Below are positions 11,213 through 22,070 of a stretch of DNA of 64,000 nt, in pieces. The notes beneath the pieces were generated by a model. It searched no databases. It was not told where the DNA came from and was given only the letters and a program-made list of their open reading frames with translations. A program made the position numbers and the translations under genes. Origin of the DNA: Knoxdaviesia capensis (Eukaryota; Ascomycota; Sordariomycetes; Microascales; Gondwanamycetaceae); assembly GCA_001510575.1 (NCBI GenBank), contig LNGK01000012.1, positions 243,986-307,985 on the forward strand. Reading direction: 5' to 3'. Each line of letters opens with the position of its first letter. Within the stretch, counting starts at the first letter, position 1.

Positions 11213-13368
11213 ATGTCCAAAGACAAGCCGCAAAAGCTCGACCCCCGCGCATGGAGCTCCGTCACTCCTCCGCTGCCGCAGTGGATCATCGACTATGCCA
11301 TGGCCAGCGGCTTCCCCAAGATGACCGCCGTTCAGGCGAGTGTCCTCGGCCAGTGGCTTGCGAAGAAGGGCACCGACGTTGTTGTTGAGGTACGGAGTTC
11401 CTGGTGGCCAGCCCTCATCTTGTCATCCTCTTGGTGCTAACGGTCTATTCAAATAACCATAGGCAGTCACCGGCTCCGGCAAGACATTGTCATTTTTAAT
11501 ACCAACAGTACTCCGAATACTAGGCATCGACGAGCCGACGAAGCGGCACCACATCGCCGCCGTGATAATCTCCCCCACAAGGTCAGTCGCTCTGTATACG
11601 TGTTGTGTCAATATCCAGGCCACGTCCTAACCAAGACACCGGCCACACAGAGAACTTGCCACGCAAATTCACTCCGTCCTTCTCTCCCTCCTCGCCTTCC
11701 ACGAAGAATCCGCCGCCGCCCTCGAGTTCCTCAAAGACATCGACGAGAAACGGCCCGTCTCCGCCTCGCCGGTCGTCGTCCCGCAGCTTCTAGTCGGCGG
11801 CGGCGCCACCACCGCCGCCGACCTGGCGCTCTTCCTGCGCACATCCCCAAACATCATCATCTCGACGCCGGGCCGGCTGGTCGAGCTGCTCAAGTCGCCG
11901 CACGTGCACTGTCCGCAGTCGTCGTTCGAGATGCTGGTGATGGACGAGGCCGACCGGCTGCTCGACCTCGGCTTCAAGCCCGACCTGCAGAAGATCCTCA
12001 ACTACCTGCCCAAGCAGCGCCGCACCGGCCTGTTCAGCGCCAGCGTCAGCGAGGCTGTCAGCGAGATCATCCGCGTCGGCCTACGCAACCCCGTAAAGAT
12101 CTCCGTGCGCGTCAAGAACATCCAGGACGGCACCGTGCTTGAAGACCGCAAAACCCCCGCCAGCCTCGAAATGCGCCACCTCATCCTGCCGCCCAGCCAC
12201 AAGCTGCCCGCGCTCGTCAAGCTGCTGGACGCCCTTGAGAAGACCCCCCAGCGCACCATGGTATTCTTTGCTACGTGTGCCCAGGTCGACTTCTTCCAGC
12301 ACCTGCTTCCCGTGCTGCTGCCCAAGAAATTCTCGTTGATACCCCTCCACGGCAAGCACGCGTCTCAGGTCCGCGAGAAGAACTTCAACCGCTTTGTCAC
12401 TGCCGCATCGCCAAGCATTCTCATTACCACCGATCTGGCGGCTCGCGGCCTCGACATTCCGCAAGTGGACCTCGTGGTCCAAATTGGTATGTGCCCGTCC
12501 TTCACTTCATGTACATATCAGCTTTGTACTGACCTATATTGCAGACCCGCCGAGTGACCCTAAGGTGTTCATCCACCGAAACGGCCGCGCAGGCCGTGCC
12601 GGCCGCAAAGGCCTGTCGGTGGTGATGCTGCACCCCGGCAGCGAAGAAGCATACATCCCCTTCCTCGACGCCCGCCAGACCCCGATCACGCCGCTCGAAG
12701 TCCCCGAGATCAGCATATCGGCGGCCGACGCCACCACCACCACCACTAAGCTCCGCAACCTCCTGAAATCCGACCGCGCCATCCACGACAAAGCGCAAAA
12801 GGCCTTTGTGTCGTGGGTGCGCAGCTACACAAAACACGCCGCCTCCTCGATCTTCCGCACCACCGAGCTCGACTGGGCCGACCTCGGCCACGCCTGGGGC
12901 CTGCTCCGCATGCCCAAGATGCCCGAGCTGCGCGGCTGGGACGGCGACCCGTTCCTCGGGCTCACCGGGTTCGACTGGGACGCGTTTGCGTACAAGGACC
13001 GCGCGCGCGAGCAGCAGCGCCAAGAGGCGCTCGCCGCCGAGCGCGAGGCCGAGGAGGGCGGCACGGGCGAGTCTGCGGCCGCGCAGCTGCGCGAGAAACG
13101 CAAGAAGAACGCTGAGGCGTGGAGCGGCAAGCACGGCCGCGAGGAGGTGCGCTCAGAGCGCCGGGATAAGCGCCGACGCAAGGCTGAGGCCACCAAAGAG
13201 GCGACGATGACGCCCGAGCAGCTTGCGGAGCGCATGCAGCTCAAAGAATTGATTGCGCAGATTCGGAAGCAGAACCAGAGCGAGAACAGCGGCGGCGGCG
13301 GCGGCGAGAAGTCGAACAAGGCTGCCGTGGCTAGTGATGATGGATCATTCGAGGGCTTTGACGACTGA
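11213..13368 (+). CDS. SPB4: ATP-dependent rRNA helicase Spb4 (DEAD-box)
   Basis: Four exons: 11213-11389, 11463-11581, 11651-12486 and 12545-13368, giving 651 aa. Intron 1 has a CTAAC branch site. The introns are phase 0, 2 and 1 and restore unbroken helicase motifs. Visible motifs are motif I AVTGSGKT (residues 60-67), SPTRELA, STPGRLVE, VMDEADRLLD (the DEAD box), FSAS, ATDLAARGLDIPQ (read here as TTDLAARGLDIPQ) and HRNGRAGR. The downstream GHAWGLLRMPKMPEL segment is characteristic of the Spb4 branch. The C-terminal tail is Lys/Arg/Glu-rich and coiled-coil-like. Spb4 acts in the nucleolus on pre-60S particles, remodelling 25S rRNA during maturation. The length is normal for the family. The 3' end converges on the PP2C gene. 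Confidence 0.95.
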
Positions 13369-13845
13369 AGAGGTCCGCCTTGTTATTCATCTGTTTTTCC
13401 TCTGGCGTTTTTGGGTGTTTCTTTTTTACAGTTCATAATAGCATATAGGAAGGAAAAGTATTTTTTTATCACAGCGTAAAAGCAGTCAAGCCTTTTTTTA
13501 CAGGTCGCTTCATAACTCAAGCGTAGATGTATCATTCAAATAAAATGGGCGGAGCCAAAACTTCTCTCATGTGTTCTATCAATCGCTTCTCTTGGGGAGG
13601 GACAGATTATGTACCAGATGTCGCAGCATGTATAAAAACGCGAAGCGCAATGGAAAATGAAGAACGCCGTGATGCCCAAAACACAAGCCCAGGTAATTAC
13701 ACAAAGCATGCCGCATTAAACCATAAAAAATGTCATCGGGGAAAACAAGAGACCACGGGCCGGAGGAGGAACGTCTATAAGTGAGCAAAACGAAAGAGAA
13801 AAGAAAAAGAAAACGGGCGGCTGGGAGACAAGGACCAAAAGACGA
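13369..13845. other. Convergent 3' intergenic region SPB4 / PP2C
   Basis: This 477-bp spacer between two gene ends is AT-richer than the flanking exons, contains T-runs and AATAAA-like sequence (near 13540), and presumably holds both 3' untranslated regions. No gene is seen. Confidence 0.7.
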
Positions 13846-15696
13846 TCACCGCCGGTTACTCCGGGGATCGAGCGCCTCCTCGCGCCGCATATCCCGCATC
13901 TCCTTGGTGCCCAGGCTCCCCAGCCCGCCCTCAGACCGCCGCTCCCACCCGCCGAGCCGCACGACCTGGCACGTCGCGTTATCGCCGGACGCCGAGATCT
14001 CCGTCGCGAAGTTGACCACGTCCTGCGCGCCCTGCTCGGGCGTGCGCGCCTCCTTGATGACATCGACAATCTCCTGGTCGCTCAGCGTGCCCGACACGCC
14101 GTCGCTGACCAGCACCAGGAACGAGAACTGCGCGGGGCCCAGCTCGGTGCGCGTGACCTCGGGCTCCGCCGACACGCCGATGCGCTTGCTCTTCATGTCG
14201 CCGAACGCCCGCGAGTTCGCCAGCCCCGCAATGCGCTCCTCGCCGAAGCTGTCGCCCGACACCAGCGAGTTCGCCGGCGCGTAGCGCCGCAGGCGGCGCT
14301 CCTCGCGCGGGCTCTTCGGGTGGTGGTCCAGCGTGATGCCCCGCGCTGCGCCTGTTAGCGTCTCGCAAAGCAGCACGCGCGTGTCGCCCACGTGGCCGAC
14401 GATCAGCGTCGACTGCGCGTCCGGATGCCAGAACGGCGCGGGCGTCGGCGTCGAGATCAGGGCGATTGACGCTGTGGACCCGCCCTTGAAGCGGGTCTTG
14501 CCGCCAATGCCGTGGCCTGAAGGCGGCACATGGTGCGGTGCGCCGAGAATCTCGTCGTTATTCAGGGGCAGGTCGCCCAGCCGCGAGTCATCCGGGTCGG
14601 GAAGGCGGGCCTGGGCGGTGATGAAGTCCAGGTCGGCCCGCAGAAACGCGTACATCAGTAGCGTGTCGACTGTCACTGTGGGGATCGTGGCCTCGCCGGT
14701 TTCCGGGTCGATCTGGAAGCACTCCGGGCTAAACCGGCGGAAGTATCCGCCAACCGTGTCCTTGTACTCGTTGACCAGCTCCTTGAATATTTTAACCGCG
14801 TCGACAGGTTCGCTCGGCGCCGGTTGGTCCGCATTCGATGCCGGTTCCGCAGGCGCCCCACTTGCCAACTCCGTCTTCCGTCCAGACACCGGTTTCAACA
14901 ACGAGCTCTTGTAGCCCAACACTCTCGCCGCTTCTTCAATATATCCGTGCAGCTCGTCGCGCAGGAAGTCCGAGCACTGGTTTCCACCATGCCCATCGAA
15001 GATGCCGAAGTAGAAGATCTGCGGGTCGCCAAACGACGAGTCGGCGGGTGTTGCCTCGCCGGGGTCCTGAATAACCTTTTTAGAGATACTCGCGGGTGGG
15101 CGGCGAGCAAACGCCGGCATGTCGATAGTACCCGCCTGGTCGGTGTCTTCGTTGTAAGGGCGGGTGCCGCGGGCCGTGGCCGAGCCGAAATGGTGCTTGG
15201 CCCGCCGCAGCGGAATCCGCACGACCGTCAGATCGCGCATCGGCATGTTGGGCGGGACCACCGCGGGTGACGAGCCCGGGCCAGGGGTGTGTGGTATTGA
15301 GGCGTCCCGTGGGAGGCCGTGGCCGGGTCCGTGGTGGCGGGAGTCGGGATGCATTGAGGAGGACGGCAGGTGGGTGACGAAGTACTGGTGGAAGGATCGG
15401 CGCGCATCGGGACACGGCGACGATACCACCGCACGGCCGCCGCGTCGGGAAACTGCTCTAGAACGCTGGCTGTGGCTCGAGGCCGTGAGCGCCCGGGGCC
15501 GCCATGCTGAAGCCCGCGGCGTTGTCGACGGGACTGAACACTCGAAGTTGTCGGGCGAGCGGGCCGGGTCTGCGGCGGATGCCAAGCCGCGCAATTGGCA
15601 TACTGCCGCGAGGAGACGGTGGGTATCGGAAGAGAGAGCGGTGGCAAGCTCCTGAGGATTCGCACGCCGAACGGCTCGGTGGCTGAGAACGGACAT
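13846..15696 (-). CDS. PP2C-family Ser/Thr phosphatase, probably mitochondrial (Ptc6-like)
   Basis: Single-exon frame of 616 codons. PP2C motifs appear in order: RGTRPYNED (176-184), FDGHGG (233-238), GGSTASIALIS, VGHVGDTRVLL, VSDGVSG and SGDNATCQVV. These supply the aspartates and glycine of the dinuclear metal centre, so the enzyme should be active. The first 110 residues are rich in Arg, Ser and Ala, with few acidic residues near the start, which looks like a mitochondrial presequence. That, with the long insertion between the second and third motifs, resembles fungal Ptc6/PTC-type mitochondrial phosphatases. Assignment to Ptc6 rather than another PP2C is inference. Substrates unknown. Codon use is GC-rich like its neighbours. 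Confidence 0.88.
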   Translation of the reverse strand: MSVLSHRAVRRANPQELATALSSDTHRLLAAVCQLRGLASAADPARSPDNFECSVPSTTPRASAWRPRALTASSHSQRSRAVSRRGGRAVVSSPCPDARRSFHQYFVTHLPSSSMHPDSRHHGPGHGLPRDASIPHTPGPGSSPAVVPPNMPMRDLTVVRIPLRRAKHHFGSATARGTRPYNEDTDQAGTIDMPAFARRPPASISKKVIQDPGEATPADSSFGDPQIFYFGIFDGHGGNQCSDFLRDELHGYIEEAARVLGYKSSLLKPVSGRKTELASGAPAEPASNADQPAPSEPVDAVKIFKELVNEYKDTVGGYFRRFSPECFQIDPETGEATIPTVTVDTLLMYAFLRADLDFITAQARLPDPDDSRLGDLPLNNDEILGAPHHVPPSGHGIGGKTRFKGGSTASIALISTPTPAPFWHPDAQSTLIVGHVGDTRVLLCETLTGAARGITLDHHPKSPREERRLRRYAPANSLVSGDSFGEERIAGLANSRAFGDMKSKRIGVSAEPEVTRTELGPAQFSFLVLVSDGVSGTLSDQEIVDVIKEARTPEQGAQDVVNFATEISASGDNATCQVVRLGGWERRSEGGLGSLGTKEMRDMRREEALDPRSNRR

Positions 15697-17032
15697 GGTT
15701 GGAGGGCGGGACGAGGAGGGTTACGGTCGGGAAGAAATGTCGCGGCGTGGTCGGGGGTTGCTGCTCCGTTCTTCCGGCTTAGGGCACCGATACCTCGAGG
15801 AATGTAACGGGGTGGCGAGTGTGAAAATCTGAACCGGAGGCGAAAAACAAATGTCTGTACAGAACGTTCAGTTCATTGTCAGGAACCTCAACAGGAAATT
15901 TGCTGCAAATTCACAGTTCTCCAGTGCCAATTGAACCGACAAAGCTGTAAAGTTTCATTGCGGGCCACATACCTATGAAATCAAACAGGGCGAAAGGGGC
16001 GAGACCGAAAGGAAAAAGCCGTGTTTACCAACACACACAGAAACCTCCAAAAATCAGCATTCACGGTTTCACAAGAATCTTCCCTCCAAGCCACCCAAGT
16101 GAAAGCCACAACACTAAAGGTGTGCGGGAAAAAGAACAAAAGCAAAATCGCAAAAAGGATCCCACGATGCTGCTTCTGAAAGTGTTGAGGATTTTGAGGG
16201 GACTCAAGAAACCAAAGGACCCAAGAAAAAGATACGCCGCCCAAGATTGAGGCAATTTAGGTAATCAGCCGCTAGTTTCCGAGGTCGGATCAGATAAGAT
16301 TGTTGCTAGGGTTAGGGTTCATCGGGGTGATTGATTCTGGTCAAATTTTGGTGGTATCTAGATAAACCTTTTTCGTGTGAAGTTGTCACCAGCCTTGGGC
16401 CGAAGTCCTAGTTAACATGGCCTAAGACTCTTGAAGATCATGTCAAACTACGAACATTCTCGACGTTGTCGCCACTGTTCCTGCGTCTATCCCTGCACGC
16501 CAACTTCCGTTTCCCAGGTGGGGCCGAACCATCCGGACCCCCCGGCGCGGCCCATCCCTCATGCATGAGACGCAAGTCTTCTGCACTGGTCCCGAATTTT
16601 ATAGATTTGAGACCCTGCATGAACCGGGTCATGAAAAACTCTGTGCCACGGATTGACATTAGGTTGTTCGTTGTGCCTACACCCGATCTTCACACGCTCG
16701 CATCCTGCCGAGATCTCAACCTCTGGGGTCCCGTGTCGTCACCGTGACGATCGCCGTGACACAGGTGCAGGGAATTAAACTCTGGGCGAGCGGATATCAA
16801 AACAAAAACAACGCATCATGGTATATTCAGATCTGGTAATGAATCCAGAACAGAGACATAAATGGAATAAGGAAGAAAAGCAAATGCCAGACCGTCCATC
16901 CATATGGACCAACGCCGGAACAATGCCACGGCCGCATAGACACCCAAGTCCGCGAACCATGAGAAAATTTGCAATCACACACACTCTCTCTCGTACATAC
17001 AACTGCACGTTCTTCCCCCTGCACAGTGGTAT
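15697..17032. other. Intergenic region PP2C / FTR1
   Basis: No gene is supported. It holds the PP2C promoter (near 15700-15900), a telomere-like AGGGTTAGGGTT at 16308-16319, a consensus SreA-type site at 16289-16297, and the 3' flank of FTR1. Confidence 0.6.
16289..16297 (+). promoter_or_regulatory. SreA-type GATA site (ATCAGATAA)
   Basis: An exact match to ATCWGATAA, the extended GATA site reported for the iron-regulatory GATA factors of Aspergillus (SreA). It lies about 0.74 kb beyond the 3' end of FTR1 and 0.6 kb upstream of the PP2C start, not in the FTR1 promoter. A 9-mer can occur by chance, so its role is uncertain. Confidence 0.35.
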
Positions 17033-18424
17033 TTACACGCGCTCGGCGGTCGACGCCCCGCGCAACAAGCTCCGGTTACTACCGGCACTGCCGTGGCCGG
17101 TGTCCGCCTCAGAGCGATCGGACGGGATTTCCTCCTCCATCACCTCGGTGGCCCCCTTGGCTCGCGCGGGTATTAGCGGGAAGTGGCCGTGTACCTCTTG
17201 GAACCGCAGCGACAGGAACATAAGGATCACGATGATCCAGTACACGTTGTAGCAGACGACCGAGCTGACGGTTGCCGAATTCGTCCAGCCCACCAGCGCG
17301 TTGAGTAGGCCCCAGCCGCCTCCGCCGTTAAGTTCGGGGCTGCAGCACTATACAAGGAGAAAAAGATACGTCCGTAAGCTAACTGGCCAGACATTGAGTC
17401 CTCGAAAGGAGCCCTTGGGAATAGAGCTTGGGGTGGGGGTTTCGTCTTACGTTTAGATGCCACACGCTCCGATCAATGTCGTAGGCGCCGGGTCCGTTGC
17501 CCATTTCGGCAGCATCACCGCCAACAAGCCTGTTCCATCTTTGCTGTTCAAAGTAGGTGACCGAACGAGTGAAAAGTCCCGCACCCACCAGATAAAGAAG
17601 GCACGTCGACAAAATGAGGAAGATTTGCATCCTCGATACCGATCCACTCCTGGAAGACGGAAAAAAGCAACGGATTAGCGACGAGCCTTGTAGCCTAAGG
17701 ATTAGAAGGTGGATTTCGGAAACTTACTTGTAGATGAAAAAGCCGGCTGCAGCACCAACGATGAGACCCACGACCACCGCCAAAGGAATCGACGTGGCAG
17801 GGGCGGAAAACGAGACGCCGGAGATGAACACGACAGCCTCAACGCCCTCGCGCAACACAGTAACAAACGGCAGGATGAACAGCGCATACTTTTCCAGGTA
17901 GCGCTGGAGCCAGCCGGCCGAGCCCACAGCCACGGGCTTCTGCAGGGCCTTGGCCAGCTTCACGCGCCACTTAGCCTGCATCTTCCCGACGCGGAGCAGT
18001 GCCGCGCCCATAATGGTGATGATGACAGCAGCCAGCATCGAGAAGACGCCCTCGTAGTAGAGCTCGTTGTCCTCCCACGTCTTGTTGCCGTAGCGGTAGA
18101 ACACGCCAATCACAGTGCCGGCAATGACCATGCATATCAAGAAGCCGATGCCTGTGCCTAGCCACACCTGTTCATCGCCGAGAGAACAATGTACAGTTAG
18201 TTAGTTACCGGGCGGGAGGTTACGGGTACGTCAGAGTGGAAACACATGGGCGCAAAACAACTCACCTGACGTCGTAGGGCGCGATATGTGTCGCGATCTG
18301 AGTTTCCAGGCACATCGAGGGTCTGCTTGAGGAATGCCAGCAAGACCGACACAATGATCATGGCCTCGAAGGTCTCGCGGAAGACAACCAGGAAGACTGG
18401 TACAGAGAACACGTTGGGCGCCAT
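17033..18424 (-). CDS. FTR1: High-affinity iron permease Ftr1
   Basis: Four exons read on minus: 18424-18266, 18167-17728, 17649-17451 and 17347-17033; 370 aa, normal for fungal Ftr1. Both iron-binding RExxE motifs are present: RETFE (residues 16-20) in the first membrane helix and REGVE (159-163) in the fourth. About seven hydrophobic helices follow the family pattern, and a short acidic cytosolic tail follows the last helix. Ftr1 forms a plasma-membrane complex with the multicopper ferroxidase Fet3 and takes up Fe(III) as Fet3 produces it. The likely partner gene lies at 26914 on the opposite strand, about 8.5 kb away. Introns are 98, 78 and 103 nt with GT...AG ends. Transcription is probably iron-repressed, as for the family, but no consensus site is visible close to the start. 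Confidence 0.95.
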
Positions 18425-18791
18425 TGTGAATAGCGAACGTGTGAATGGAGTGTTGGTTGTTCAAGACAGATACAAAGAAAAGAAATGACGAAAAAAAAAA
18501 AAAACAGCGTCCGAGTCTGCGCCAAGGCTGGGTATACCAGGGCGAGGACTGTCGACAGAAGTGATGGCGCCAGGCGACAACTTTAGGGTTGCGGTAATGT
18601 TATACTCGTAATTCCAGGAACGCAGGCATGTCCGCATACGACCACGAGGTTGAGTAAAGAAGTACTGTATACGTCAGTACCTAATGGAAACTGGACAAAG
18701 GAGCAGCGTGTGGGTACATGGACGCTGATATTAAGACAGGATGGCAAAAAAAGGACAGCCCACACAAGATTATCACATTAAGCGGACACGT

Positions 18792-18818
18792 GAGAGAGAG
18801 AGAGAGAGAGAGAGAGAG
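18792..18818. repeat. (AG)n microsatellite
   Basis: About thirteen AG units, 370 bp upstream of the FTR1 start, within a purine-rich tract. Confidence 0.9.
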
Positions 18819-21736
18819 GGGGAGAGAAAGAAGTCGCCGATCGCGAAGGCGCGAAACGGTGAAATGGGAAGGCCAAGTTTGATTAGAGTTAGTCTGCCAG
18901 ACAATTCCCGCACTTCATAGAGAGACGGCAGCAGGAGGCGAAACGCAGAAGGGGGCGAGACGGTTCACGATGGTAGTGGACAATGATGTGAGTCGGCCGA
19001 TGTTTGACGTGAGATGGTCTGGCGATCAGCAGTAAACCCAGAACGGGAGGCGGGGGGAAAAAACAATAAGAGCGAGAGAGGCAATAGATGACTAGTAGAA
19101 AAGAAAAAGGAGAAGAAAATATGCCAGGATTACCTAGGGTATTGTGTGAGAAGAAGAAGATACGAAGGGTGCTGGAGGGGAAGTCTTATGCATCTCTATA
19201 AAATAAATTAAAAGAAGACAAAAAGACGTGTGTTGACCGATTGATAAGGAGGAGAGAAGGAAAAATTGGGGGAAGGAGCAGGCGACGAAGAAGAAACCAA
19301 AAAGAGGAAGGAGAGAGATTCGAGGAACAGTATGACAACGAGGCGACAAATGCTGGGGAGAACTGAACGCAAATGCCACCTGAACTTTGGAAAGGAAACA
19401 GTGGCCACAGTACACTTGAACTGAGTGGGAACCCTGAACCGGCATCCCTGAAGAGCAATCCAGGGACTCCAAGATTGCAAGCAACCTTCTGTGGGCTGTT
19501 TGTGTGCTCGGTGTTCGGTAATCGCAGGCTGTGGAAGGAGCAAATCGCCCACAGCGGATGCCCTACCAAGACTTGAAGTTTTTAATCAGGGGAGGCGGGC
19601 CGCCAGAACCCTTCGCTCGGGATTCCTACAGGAACAACGGCGGCCTAAAAGCTAGTACAGTAACCACTGTCAAGCGGAGTGAGTTTGGTAGCTAGGTACA
19701 TCCATATAACGACGGGTATGTCTGCCCTCGTTGGTCAAGTTAGCTACCGCGACGTGTTCATTCATCCCGTCTGGCTGGACTTTTATATCTGCGGTATCTC
19801 CTCCAACTGAGAACGGGAGGCGTGGTGTCACCGAGGCCGTCTCTCCGCTTATGTCCTGTATGCCACCCAGACAAAGAACAGACTCACGAGCTGAACTGAC
19901 GGACGGGGCATCCGTTTCCGTTTCTACACACGCGGATAGTCATACAAGGCCGGAGAACCAGTCTACGAGCGGGCTCCAGTATCAGACAAACCATCAGCGC
20001 TCTCGATATACACGCTGATCCGTGCTTCTCTGGCTGACAACCCCCCAAATCCAGGACTTCAGGCTAGTCTCGTCGCTATGTGCGTCCCCTTCTCCTAACC
20101 GACCTTCTTTTCCACCTGCATCGTGACACCTGTCTAGCCGAGGGCACCGCACGCCCGGCGGCGCAACGGTTCTGCTATTGTCAGCCTGATGGCCAGTTTC
20201 ATCTTGTCTGCATAGACTGAACACGCCACGTCTGTCCCTCTCCGGATATAACGTAGCGGGTATTACAAGCTGAAAGGGGACATACAGTTCCTTCTATCTC
20301 CCTCCCAACACCGGGAGTATCTCACGGTCTTTTGGCCCCAGGGCCTGCGTCTCGATCGTTAGGTTTGTTTATGCTTCTTTGGCTGCCAATGGTTCACAGT
20401 CTAGAACTTGACATAGCTTCAACTGGCAAGTCTAGACCGGCAGCCCCTCCGTTGGAATGTGTACCTGTAGTGCCTGTGTAGTACATATCTCTAGTCATTG
20501 CCACGAGGCATACGCAGCGCTGCACTAGGATCTACGGTTTAACCATAACTAAAACCTACTCGTTGAAAACATGAGGTTAACAGCAACGACTAACCACGGA
20601 GGGTTTGTTCAACTTTGAAGCGACGGCGACCCTTCCAGAAACACTAAATAGTCCACTAGACTCATTCTCGAAAGCCGGTCCCGCGTAACAACGTAGCAAG
20701 GCAAAAGGAACGCAGGAAAAAGGAAAACAAGCGACACGAGTCTGACACTTCGCGCTTCGGTAGGCCGTCCTTTTCCCCCTTTAATGAGGGACTTTGGGCT
20801 TGGCAGATCCCGGCCTTCTTGCGTTTCTCTGCTGTATGCCAAGTCCACGAGCGATTGACCAACACACCAGATCTTTGGGAGATACGGCATCGGCAAGCCG
20901 TACTTCATGTGGTATGTCGGTGCAGGAAATCTACGGGACAGATCGCATAGCACACAGTACCTATAAGATTCAGGGCCTGTTCAGCTCCGGGGGTTTAGGC
21001 AGAGGGAAAATCTTCATCGTATTGCTGATCATCTAACCATCGCGTGAACAACCAGAAGCACGAGGTGACATCGGACACCACCAAAAAGGCGCATACTGTA
21101 GCTCTAGTGTGTTCCTCCGGCTCAACACCGCAGGTGGTCATTCAGTGCAGGATTTTCATTCGTCTGGTGGTCCGATAATCTGGAAATAAAAAGACAACAC
21201 CAGCGAAACGTACAGAATTATAAAATAATAGATAATAATAATAAAATAAAAGGGAAAAAACTGGTTCGTTCCTCTCAAACGGAATATTGGGGAGGAGAAA
21301 AAAGCACGGCCGGAAGTTTGGAAGGGGACCCTTGTTCATCTAAATCAAACCAAAAAGAGGAGTGAAGAAAAAAAGAACATGGGAAAGATATTTGATTTGT
21401 GGTGCTACCCACATCCCGTTGGAAGCGAAAAGAAAGAAGATAACACAATTCTCTTCGTCTCGATGAACTACGAGTACGAAGTTCTCCTCTCAGCACATAT
21501 CAGGATGAGGAGTAACAAGCCTTAATTCTCGCAATCTTACTCCAACCGTCATCAGATCCCCGTTCTTCCTCAGGCAGTATTTTTCTATTTTCCCGTTTTA
21601 CCCATTCCTGGGACAAACCATACAATGTACTGGCATACCACGGTATGTTTTCACACGCCTTGGCGCCAAACCTAATTTTAAACCCTAGCCCTAAGGTACT
21701 CTTTTTAATTAAAGTAAAAAATCGTCTCCATAGCTA

Positions 21737-21768
21737 CTTCTTCTTCTTCTTCTTCTTCTTCCTTCCTT
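21737..21768. repeat. (TTC)n microsatellite
   Basis: About nine TTC units followed by CCTTCCTTC. Confidence 0.9.
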
Positions 21769-21840
21769 CGTACCACCTAACTTTCTTCCTACAAAACAAT
21801 TTTTTCTTATAAAATAGGCGCTACATAAAACTAAGTCCGT

Positions 21841-21842
<2 letters not shown>

Positions 21843-21894
<52 letters not shown>

Positions 21895-21896
21895 AT

Positions 21897-21944
<48 letters not shown>

Positions 21945-22070
21945 ATACACATAGAGAGAAAAAGAGAGAGAGAGAGACGCACACACACACACACATAGAG
22001 AGAGAGAGAGAGACATAGAGAGGGAAAGAGAGAGAGAGATAGAGGCACACACATAGAGAGAGAGAGAGGG
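21843..22070. repeat. Compound (AG)n / (AC)n microsatellite
   Basis: About 230 bp of almost pure AG repeat, interrupted several times by ACACATAGAG-like segments and by an (AC)n block near 21978-21995. The interruptions recur in a similar form, which suggests expansion of a longer compound unit. Open frames here are repeat artefacts. Confidence 0.9.
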